NCBI RefSeq assembly: GCF_051020955.1
Contig: NW_027476400.1
Coordinates: 124,001-188,000 of the forward strand
Length of the DNA stretch: 64,000 bases
Direction: 5' to 3'
DNA from: Megalopta genalis
Taxonomy: Eukaryota > Arthropoda > Insecta > Hymenoptera > Halictidae
Shown: positions 51,411-62,455 of the stretch, one piece after another
How positions within the stretch are numbered: the stretch's first letter is position 1
How the letters are laid out: every line of letters begins with the position of its first letter
Program-made: the position numbers and the translations under genes
The notes under the pieces: generated by a model
Told to the model about the DNA's origin: nothing
What the model saw: the letters and a program-made list of their open reading frames with translations, nothing else
Database searches by the model: none

Positions 51411-54400
51411 GATCTTCGAATCATTGCGAAACAAATGGTTTAGCTTTAAATACTTGTGATATACTTGATTTAGGTTCTACAGCATGCGAAACAAACGAGT
51501 TAACTTCAAATCCAGCGAAAAATATGATTTAATGTCAAATCCACGTGAATTAGAAGGCTTAGCTTCTAATCTAAGCAAAACAAATTATTTAGCTTCAAAT
51601 CAATGCGAAGTAGAAGGCGTAGTTTCAAATCCATGCGAAACAAATGGTATAGCTTCAAATACTTGTGATATACATAATTTAGCTTCAAGTGCATGCGAAA
51701 CAAACGAGTTAGCCTCAAATCCATGCGAAACACATGATTTATCTTCAAATCAATGCGAAATAGAAGGATTATCTTCGAATCCATGCAAAACAAATGGTTT
51801 AGCTTCAAACAATTGTGATATACATGATTTAGCTTCAACTGCATGTGAAACAAACGAGCTAGCCTCAAATCCATGCGAAACACGTGATTTAGCATCAAGT
51901 CAACGCGAAGTTGAAGGCTTAGCGTCAAATCCATGCGAAACGAACGATTTAGCTTCACATACTTGTGAATGGAAGTGATATAGCTTGAAATGCAGGCGAA
52001 ACAAACGAGATAGCTTCAAATCCATGCGAAACAAGTGGTTTGGCTTCAAATACTTGTGATATACATGATTTAGATTCAACTGCATGCGAAACAAACGAGT
52101 TAGCTTCAAATCCTAGCGAATCACATGATTCAGCTTCAAATAAGTGCGAAGTAGATGGCTTAGCATCAAATCAATGCGAAATAAATGAGATACCTTCAAA
52201 TACTTGTGATATAAATGGAATAGCTTGAAATGCAAGCGAAACAGACGAGTATGCTTCAAATCCAAGCGAAACAAATTATTTAGCTGCAAATCAATGCGAA
52301 GTAGAAGGCTTAGCTTCAAATCCATGCGAATCAAATGGTTTAGCTTCAAATACTTGTGATATACATGATTTAGCTTCAACTGCATGCGAAACAAACGAGG
52401 TAGCTTCAAACCCAAGCGAAAAACATGATAGAGCATCATGTCAACGCGAAGTTGAAGGCTTAGCTTCAAATCCATGCGAAACGAATCATTTAGCTTCACA
52501 TACTTGTGAATATAAGTGATATAGCTTGAAATGCAGGCGAAACCAACGTGATAGCTTCAATTCCAAGCGAAACAATTTATTTAGCTTCAAATCAATGCAA
52601 AGTAGAAGTCTTAGCTTCAAGTCAACGCGAAGTTAAAGGCTTAGCTTCAAATCCATGCGAAACAAATGTTCAAATACTTGTGATATACATGATTTAGCTT
52701 CAACTGCATGCGAAGCAAACAAGTTAGCTTCAAATCCATGCGAAACACATGATTTAGTATCAAATCAATGCGAAGCAGAAGGCTTAGCGTCAAATCCATG
52801 CGAAACGAATGGTTTAGCTTCAATTATATGTGATATACGTGATTTAGCTTCAAATGCATGCGAAACAAACGAGTTAGCTTCAAATCCATTCAAAACACAT
52901 GATTTAGCTTCAAATTCATTCGAAAGACATGGTTTAGCGTACTATTCATGGGAATCAAATGATTTAGCTTCAGATACTTGCGATATAAGTGATATAGCTT
53001 CAAATGTAGGCGAATCAAACGTGTTAGCTTCAAATCCATGTGAAACACATGATTCAGATTCAAATCAAAGCGAATTAGATGGCTTCGCTTCAAATCCAAG
53101 CGAAACACATTATTTAACTTCAAATCAATGAGAAGAAGAAGGCTTAGCTTCAAATCCAAGCGAAACACTTGATTTAGCTTCAAATCAAAGCGATGCAGAT
53201 GGCTTATATTCATATCCATGCGAAACAGATGGTTTAGCTTCAAATACTTGTGATATTCATGATTTAGCTTCAACTGCATGCGAAACAATCGTGTTAGCTT
53301 CAAATCCATGCGAAACACATGATTTAGCTTCAAATCAATGCGAAGTAGAAGGTTGATCTTCGAATCATTGCGAAACAAATGGTTTAGCTTTAAATACTTG
53401 TGATATACTTGATTTAGGTTCTACAGCATGCGAAACAAACGAGTTAACTTCAAATCCAGCGAAAAATATGATTTAATGTCAAATCGACGTGAATTAGAAG
53501 GCTTAGCTTCTAATCTAAGCAAAACAAATTATTTAGCTTCAAATCAATGCGAAGTAGAATGCGTAGTTTCAAATCCATGCGAAACAAATGGTATAGCTTC
53601 AAATACTTGTGATATATATAATTTAGCTTCAAGTGCATGCGAAACAAACGAGTTAGCCTCAAATCCATGCGAAACACATGATTTATCTTCAAATCAATGC
53701 GAAATAGAAGGATTATCTTCGAATCCATGCAAAACAAATGGTTTAGCTTCAAACAATTGTGATATACATGATTTAGCTTCAACTGCATGCGAAACAAACG
53801 AGCTAGCCTCAAATACATGCGAAACACGTGATTTAGCATCAAGTCAACGCGAAGTTGAAGGCTTAGCGTCAAAACCATGCGAAACGAACGATTTAGCTTC
53901 ACATACTTGTGAATGGAAGTGATATAGCTTGAAATGCAGGCGAAACAAACGAGATAGCTTCAAATCCATGCGAAACACATGATTTAGTATCAAATCAATG
54001 CGAAGCAGAAGGCTTAGCGTCAAATCCATGCGAAACGAATGGTTTAGCTTCAATTATATGTGATATACGTGATTTAGCTTCAAATGCATGCGAAACAAAC
54101 GAGTTAGCTTCAAATCCATTCAAAACACATGATTTAGCTTCAAATTCATTCGAAAGACATGGTTTAGCGTACTATTCATGGGAATCAAATGATTTAGCTT
54201 CAGATACTTGCGATATAAGTGATATAGCTTCAAATGTAGGCGAATCAAACGTGTTAGCTTCAAATCCATGTGAAACACATGATTCAGATTCAAATCAAAG
54301 CGAATTAGATGGCTTCGCTTCAAATCCAAGCGAAACACATTATTTAACTTCAAATCAATGAGAAGAAGAAGGCTTAGCTTCAAATCCAAGCGAAACACTT

Positions 54401-57400
54401 GATTTAGCTTCAAATCAAAGCGATGCAGATGGCTTATATTCATATCCATGCGAAACAGATGGTTTAGCTTCAAATACTTGTGATATTCATGATTTAGCTT
54501 CAACTGCATGCGAAACAATCGTGTTAGCTTCAAATCCATGCGAAACACATGATTTAGCTTCAAATCAATGCGAAGTAGAAGGCTGATCTTCGAATCATTG
54601 CGAAACAAATGGTTTAGCTTTAAATACTTGTGATATACTTGATTTAGGTTCTACAGCATGCGAAACAAACGAGTTAACTTCAAATCCAGCGAAAAATATG
54701 ATTTAATGTCAAATCGACGTGAATTAGAAGGCTTAGCTTCTAATCTAAGCAAAACAAATTATTTAGCTTCAAATCAATGCGAAGTAGAATGCGTAGTTTC
54801 AAATCCATGCGAAACAAATGGTATAGCTTCAAATACTCGTGATATATATAATTTAGCTTCAAGTGCATGCGAAACAAACGAGTTAGCCTCAAATCCATGC
54901 GAAACACATGTTTTATCTTCAAATCAATGCGAAATAGAAGGATTATCTTCGAATCCATGCAAAACAAATGGTTTAGCTTCAAACAATTGTGATATACATG
55001 ATTTAGCTTCAACTGCATGCGAAACAAACGAGCTAGCCTCAAATACATGCGAAACACGTGATTTAGCATCAAGTCAACGCGAAGTTGAAGGCTTAGCGTC
55101 AAAACCATGCGAAACGAACGATTTAGCTTCACATACTTGTGAATGGAAGTGATATAGCTTGAAATGCAGGCGAAACAAACGAGATAGCTTCAAATCCATG
55201 CGAAACAAGTGGTTTGGCTTCAAATACTTGCGATATACATGATTTAGCTTCAACTGCATGCGAAACAATCGAGTTAGCTTCAAATCCATGCGAAACACAT
55301 GATTTAGCTTCAAATCAATGCGAAGTAGAAGGCTGATCTTCGAATCATTGCGAAACAAATGGTTTAGCTTTAAATACTTGTGATATACTTGATTTAGGTT
55401 CTACAGCATGCGAAACAAACGAGTTAACTTCAAATCCAGCGAAAAATATGATTTAATGTCAAATCGACGTGAATTAGAAGGCTTAGCTTCTAATCTAAGC
55501 AAAACAAATTATTTAGCTTCAAATCAATGCGAAGTAGAAGGCGTAGTTTCAAATCCATGCGAAACAAATGGTATAGCTTCAAATACTTGTGATATACATA
55601 ATTTAGCTTCAAGTGCATGCGAAACAAACGAGTTAGCCTCAAATCCATGCGAAACACATAATTTATCTTCAAATCAATGCGAAATAGAAGGATTATCTTC
55701 GAATCCATGCAAAACAAATGGTTTAGCTTCAAACAATTGTGATATACATGATTTAGCTTCAACTGCATGCGAAACAAACGAGCTAGCCTCAAATCCATGC
55801 GAAACACGTGATTTAGCATCAAGTCAACGCGAAGTTGAAGGCTTAGCGTCAAATCCATGCGAAACGAACGATTTAGCATCACATACTTGTGAATGGAAGT
55901 GATATAGCTTGAAATGCAGGCGAAACAAACGAGATAGCTTCAAATCCATGCGAAACAAGTGGTTTGGCTTCAAATACTTGTGATATACATGATTTAGATT
56001 CAACTGCATGCGAAACAAACGAGTAGAGCTTCAAATCCTAGCGAATCACATGATGCAGCTTCAAATAAGTGCGAAGTAGATGGCTTAGCATCAAATCAAT
56101 GCGAAATAAATGAGATACCTTCAAATACTTGTGATATAAATGGAATAGCTTGAAATGCAAGCGAAACAAACGAGTATGCTTCAAATCCAAGCGAAACAAA
56201 TTATTTAGCTGCAAATCAATGCGAAGTAGAAGGCTTAGCTTCAAATCCATGCGAATCAAATGGTTTAGCTTCAAATACTTGCGATATACATGATTTAGCT
56301 TCAACTGCATGCGAAACAAACGAGGTAGCTTCAAACCCAAGCGAAAAACATGATAGAGCATCAAGTCAACGCGAAGTTGAAGGCTTAGCTTCAAATCCAT
56401 GCGAAACGAATCATTTAGCTTCACATACTTGTGAATATAAGTGATATAGCTTGAAATGCAGGCGAAACCAACGTGATAGCTTCAATTCCAAGCGAAACAA
56501 ATTATTTAGCTTCAAATCAATGCAAAGTAGAAGTCTTAGCTTCAAGTCAACGCGAAGTTAAAGGCTTAGCTTCAAATCCATGCGAAACAAATGTTCAAAT
56601 ACTTGTGATATACATGATTTAGCTTCAATTGCATGCGAAGCAAACGAGTTAGCTTCAAATCCATGCGAAACACATGATTTAGTATCAAATCAATGCGAAG
56701 CAGAAGGCTTAGCGTCAAATCCATGCGAAACGAATGGTTTAGCTTCAATTATATGTGATATACGTGATTTAGCTTCAAATGCATGCGAAACAAACGAGTT
56801 AGCTTCAAATCCATTCAAAACACATGATTTCTCTTCAAATTCATTCGAAAGACATGGTTTAGCGTACTATTCATGGGAATCAAATGATTTAGCTTCAGAT
56901 ACTTGCGATATAAGTGATATAGCTTCAAATGCAGGCGAATCAAACGTGTTAGCTTCAAATCCATGTGAAACACATGATTCAGATTCAAATCAAAGCGAAT
57001 TAGATGGCTTCGCTTCAAATCCAAGCGAAACACATTATTTAACTTCAAATCAATGAGAAGAAGAAGGCTTAGTTTCAAATCCATGCGAAACAAATGTTTT
57101 AGCTTCAAATACTTGTGATGTACAGGATTTAGCTTCAACTGCATGAGAGACAAACGAGAGAGCTTCAAATCCAGGGGAAGCACATGATTTATCTTCAAAT
57201 CAATGCGAAGTAGAAGGCTTAGCTTCAAATCCAAGCGAAACACTTGATTTAGTTTCAAATCAAAGCGAAGCAGATGGCTTATATTCATATCCATGCGAAA
57301 CAGATGGTTTAGCTTCAAATACTTGTGATATTCATGATTTAGCTTCAACTGCATGCGAAACAATCGAGTTAGCTTCAAATCCATGCGAAACACATGATTT

Positions 57401-59095
57401 AGCTTCAAATCAATGCGAAGTAGAAGGCTGATCTTCGAATCATTGCGAAACAAATGGTTTAGCTTTAAATACTTGTGATATACTTGATTTAGGTTCTACA
57501 GCATGCGAAACAAACGAGTTAACTTCAAATCCAGCGAAAAATATGATTTAATGTCAAATCGACGTGAATTAGAAGGCTTAGCTTCTAATCTAAGCAAAAC
57601 AAATTATTTAGCTTCAAATCAATGCGAAGTAGAAGGCGTAGTTTCAAATCCATGCGAAACAACTGGTATAGCTTCAAATACTTGTGATATACATAATTTA
57701 GCTTCAAGTGCATGCGAAACAAACGAGTTAGCCTCAAATCCATGCGAAACACATGATTTATCTTGAAATCAATGCGAAATAGAAGGATTATCTTCGAATC
57801 CATGCAAAACAAATGGTTTAGCTTCAAACAATTGTGATATACATGATTTAGCTTCAACTGCATGCGAAACAAACGAGCTAGCCTCAAATCCATGCGAAAC
57901 ACGTGATTTAGCTTCAAGTCAACGCGAAGTTGAAGGCTTAGCGTCAAATCCATGCGAAACGAACGATTTAGCTTCACATACTTGTGAATGGTAGTGATAT
58001 AGCTTGAAATGCAGGCGAAACAAACGAGATAGCTTCAAATCCATGCGAAACAAGTGGTTTGGCTTCAAATACTTGTGATATACATGATTTAGATTCAACT
58101 GCATGCGAAACAAACGAGTTAGCTTCAAATCCTAGCGAATCACATGATTCAGCTTCAAATAAGTGCGAAGTAGATGGCTTAGCATCAAATCAATGCGAAA
58201 TAAATGAGATACCTTCAAATACTTGTGATATAAATGGAATAGCTTGAAATGCAAGCGAAACAAACGAGTATGCTTCAAATCCAAGCGAAACAAATTATTT
58301 AGCTGCAAATCAATGCGAAGTAGAAGGCTTAGCTTCAAATCCATGCGAATCAAATGGTTTAGCTTCAAATACTTGCGATATACATGATTTAGCTTCAAGT
58401 GCATTCGAAACAATCGAGTTAGCTTCAAATCCATGCGAAACACATGATTTAGCTTCAAATCAATGCGAAGTAGAAGGCTGATCTTCGAATCATTGCGAAA
58501 CAAATGGTTTAGCTTTAAATACTTGTGATATACTTGATTTAGGTTCTACAGCATGCGAAACAAACGAGTTAACTTCAAATCCAGCGAAAAATATGATTTA
58601 ATGTCAAATCGACGTGAATTAGAAGGCTTAGCTTCTAATCTAAGCAAAACAAATTATTTAGCTTCAAATCAATGCGAAGTAGAAGGCTTAGCTTCAAATC
58701 CATGCGAAACAAATGGTTTAGGTTCACATACTTGCGATATACATGATTTAGCTTCAACTGCATGCGAAACAAACGAGTTAGCCTCAAATCCATGCGAAAC
58801 ACATGATTTATCTTCAAATCAATGCGAAATAGAAGGATTATCTTCGAATCCATGCAAAACAAATGGTTTAGCTTCAAACAATTGTGATATACATGATTTA
58901 GCTTCAACTGCATGCGAAACAAACGAGCAAGCCTCAAATCCATGCGAAACACGTGATTTAGCATCAAGTCAACGCGAAGTTGAAGGCTTAGCGTCAAATC
59001 CATGCGAAACGAACGATTTAGCTTCACATACTTGTGAATGGAAGTGATATAGCTTGAAATGCAGGCGAAACAAATGAGATAGCTTCAAATCCATG
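51411..59095 (+). repeat. Six-copy mosaic of A, B and C modules
   Basis: Module A (about 620 bp) starts with GATCTTCGAATCATTGCG and contains TTAGGTTCTACAGCATGCG, a 29-bp AATCCAGCGAAAAATATGAT monomer and, near its end, TGAATGGAAGTGATATAGC (TGAATGGTAG in copy 5). Copies start near 51,411, 53,355, 54,585, 55,335, 57,430 and 58,480. Spacings of 1,944, 1,230, 750, 2,095 and 1,050 bp are whole numbers of monomers once tagged indels are counted. Module B (AAGTGGTTTGGC, AATCCTAGCGAATCAC, ATAAATGGAATAGC) follows copies 1, 4, 5 and 6. Module C (GCGTACTATTCATGGG, GATGGCTTATATTCATATCC) precedes copies 2, 3 and 5. Noncoding. Confidence 0.88.
57063..57212 (+). repeat. 150-bp insertion in the third module C
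   Basis: In the two other C modules, GAAGAAGAAGGCTTAG is followed at once by CTTCAAATCCAAGCGAAACA (near 53,140 and 54,370). Here 150 bp intervene, carrying GATGTACAGGATTTAGC, GCATGAGAGACAAACGA and AGGGGAAGCACATGA. The inserted sequence matches 16,521-16,675 with only a few differences. Its length is exactly one five-monomer repeat. Confidence 0.88.
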
Positions 59096-61411
59096 CGAAA
59101 CAAGTGGTTTGGTTTCAAATACTTGTGATATACATGATTTAGATTCAACTGCATGCGAAACAAACGAGTTACCTTCAAATCCTAGCGAATCACATGATTC
59201 AGCTTCAACTAAGTGCGAAGTAGATGGCTTAGCATCAAATCAATGCGAAATAAATGAGATACCTTCAAATACTTGTGATATAAATGGAATAGCTTGAAAT
59301 GCAAGCGAAAGAAACGAGTATGCTTCAAATCCAAGCGAAACAAATTATTTAGCTGCAAATCAATGCGAAGTAGAAGGCTTAGCTTCAAATCCATGCGAAT
59401 CAAATGGTTTAGCTTCAAATACTTGCGATATACATGATTTAGCTTCAACTGCATGCGAAACAAACGAGGTAGCTTCAAACCCAAGCGAAAAACATGATAG
59501 AGCATCAAGTCAACGCGAAGTTGAAGGCTTACCTTCGAATCCATGCGAAACAAATGGTTCAGCTTCAAATACTTGTGATATACGTGATTTAGCTTCAACT
59601 GCATGCGAAACCAACGAATTAGATTCAAATCTTTTCGAAACACATGACTTAGCTTCAAATTCATTCGAAACACATGGTTTAGCTTAATATTCATGCCAAA
59701 CAAAAGGTTCAGCTTCAGATACTTATGATATACATGATTTAGCTTCAACTGCATGCGAATCAAACGAGTTAGCTTCAAATCCAAGCGAAACATATGAATT
59801 AGCTTCAAATCAATGCGAAGTAGAAGGCTGATCTCTGGATCAACACGAAACAGATTGTTTAGCTTCAAATACTTGTGATATACATGATTTAGCTTCAACA
59901 GCATGCGAAACAAACGTGTTAGCTTCAAATCCATTCGAAATACATGATTTAGCTTCAATTCAATACGAAGTAGAAGGCTTATCATCGAATCCATGCGAAA
60001 GAAATGGTTCAGCTTCAAATACTTGTGATATACATGATTTAACTACAACTGCATGTGATACAAACGAGTTAGCTTCAAATCCATACGAAACACATGATTT
60101 TGCTTCAATTGCATGCTAAACAAACGAGTTAGCTTCAAATCCATGCGGAACACGTGATTTAGCTTCAAATCAATGCGAAGTGGAAGGCTTAGCTTCAAAT
60201 CCGTGCGAAACACAGGATTTAGTTACAAATCAATGCGAAGTAGAAGGCAGATCTTCAAATCCATGCGAAACACATGATTTAGCTTCAAATCAATACGAGG
60301 TAGATGGCTGATCTTCGAATCCATGCGAAACAAATGGTTTAGCTTCAAATACTTGTTTGATACATGATTTAGCTTCAATTGCATGCGATACAAACGAGTT
60401 AGCTTGAAATCCAAGCGAAACACATGATTTATCTTCAAATCAATGCGGAGTAGGAAGTTTAGCTTTAAATCCATGCGAAAGACATGATTTAGATCCAAAT
60501 CAATGCGAAGTAGAAGGCTTAGCTTCAAATCCATGCGAATTAAATGGTTTAGCTTCTAATACTTGTGATATATACGATTTAGCTTCAAAAGCATGCGAAA
60601 CAAACGAGTTAGTTTGAAATCCATGCGAAACACCCGATTTAGCTCCAAATCAATGCGAAGTGGAAGGCTTAGCTTGAAATCCGTGCGAAACAAATGGTTC
60701 AGCTTCAAATACTTGTGATATACGTGATTTAGCTTCATCTGCATGCTAAACAAACGAGTTAGCTTCAAATCCATGCGGAACACGTGATTTAGCTTCAAAT
60801 CAATGCGAAGGCGAAGGCTTATTTTGAAATCCATGCGAATCAAATGGTTTAGCTTCAAATAATTGTGATATACATGATTTAGCTTCAACTGCATTGCGAA
60901 ACAATCTAGTTAGTCTCAAATCCAAGCGAAAGACATGATTTAGCTCCAAATCAATGCGAAGTAGAAGGCTTATCTTCAAATCCATGCGAAACAAGTGGTT
61001 CAGCTTCAAATAATTGTGATGTGCATGATTTAGCTTCAAAAGCAAGCGAAACGAACGAGTTAGCTTCAAATCCATGCGAAACACATGATTTAGCTTCAAA
61101 TAAATGCGAAGTAGAAGGCTTATCTTCAAATCCATTCGAATTAAATGGTTGAGCTTCAAATACATGGGATATGCATGATTTATCTTCAACTGCATGCGAA
61201 ACAAACGAGATATCTTTAAATCCATGCGAAACAGATGATTTAGATTCAAATCAATGCGAAGTAGAAGGCTTATTTTGAAATGCATGCGAATCAAATGGTT
61301 TAGCTTCATATAATTGTGATATACATGATTTAGCTTCAACTGCATTGCGAAACAAACTAGTTAGTTTCAAATCCAAGCGAAACACATGATTTAGCTCCAA
61401 ATCAATGCGAA

Positions 61412-62329
61412 GTGGAAGGCTTAGCTTCAAATCCGTGCGAAACACAGGATTTAGTTACAAATCAGTGCGAAGTAGAAGGCTTAGATTCAGTTCCATGGGA
61501 ATCAAATGGTTTAGCTTCAAATACTTGTAATATACATGATTTAGCTTCAACTGCATGCGAAACAAACGAGTTAGCTTCAAATCCAAAGGGAGCACATCAT
61601 TTAATATCAAATCAATGCGAAGTAGAAGGCTTAGCTCCTAATCAATGCGAAACAAATGGTTTAGCTTCAAATAATTGTGATAAACATGATCTAGTTTCAA
61701 CTGCATGCGCGACAATCGAGTTAGCTTCAAATCCATGCGAAACACATGATTTAGCTTCAAATCAATTCGAAGTAGAAGGGTTATCTTCTAATCCGTGCGA
61801 TACAAATGGTTTAGCTTCAAATACCTGTGATATACATGATTTAGCTTCAACTGCATGCGATAAAAACGAGTTAGCTTCAAATCCAAGCGAAAAGCATGAT
61901 TTAGCATCAAGTCAACGCGAAGTTGAAGGCTTAGCTTCAAATCCATGCGAAACAAATGGTTTAGCTTCAAATACTTGTGATATACATGATTTAGCTTCAA
62001 CAGCATGCGAAACAATCGAATTAGCTTCAAATCCAAGCGAAAAACATGATTTAGCATCAAGTGAACGCGAAGTTGAAGGCTTAGCTTCAAATCCATGCGA
62101 AACAAATGGTTTAGCGTCAAATACTTGTGATATACAAGCTTTAGATTCAACTGCATGCGAAACGAACGAGTTAGCTTCAAATCCATGCGAGACACATGAT
62201 TTAGCTTCAAATCGATGCGAAGTAGAAGGCTTAGCTTCATATCCAAGTGAAACACATGATTTAGCTTCAAATCAATGCGATGACAAAGTCTTATCTTCAA
62301 ATACATACGAAACAAATGATTTAGCTTGA
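61412..62329 (+). repeat. Best-ordered stretch of the 150-bp five-monomer higher-order repeat
   Basis: This segment shows the M1-M2-M3-M4-M5 order most clearly, about six times in a row with no length change. Class tails are M1 ACACATGAT (here often AAGCATGAT), M2 GTAGAAGGC, M3 ACAAATGGT, M4 ATACATGAT and M5 ACAAACGAG. M4 has the step ACTTGTGAT and M5 the step ACTGCATGCGAA; M2 has CAATGC. In translation the five classes end HD, EG, NG, HD and NE, which gives a quick way to read phase elsewhere. The same order recurs across the window wherever it is not disturbed, so 150 bp is the main second-level period. Confidence 0.93.
61412..62329 (+). other. Regular open frame (305 codons), judged not a gene
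   Basis: This frame covers the most regular stretch, six rounds of five decapeptides with ends HD, EG, NG, HD and NE. It has no insertions and stops at GCTTGAAAT (TCA to TGA), a change common throughout the window. It would encode an acidic, Ser/Asn-rich polypeptide with a Cys every ten residues, no membrane segment and no known family. Of all the + frames it would be the best candidate to test for expression, but nothing beyond openness supports it. Confidence 0.75.
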
Positions 62330-62455
62330 AATACTTGCGATATAAGTGATTTAGCTGCAAGTACTTGCGATATAAATAATATAACTTCAAATGCAGGCGA
62401 AACAAACGAGTTAGCTTCAATTGCAAGCGAAACACGTGATTTGGCCTCAAATCAA

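Larger units (their letters stand above)
59096..62455 (+). repeat. Right-domain repeat with long regular stretches
   Basis: This starts with a B module, then an M2'/M3' pair near 59,660. 59,790-60,030 resembles 24,940-25,160, 50,600-50,840 and 62,730-62,960. 31-bp TTG-tag monomers lie at 60,891 and 61,341. From 61,400 the array is unusually regular. No gene was seen. Confidence 0.84.
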
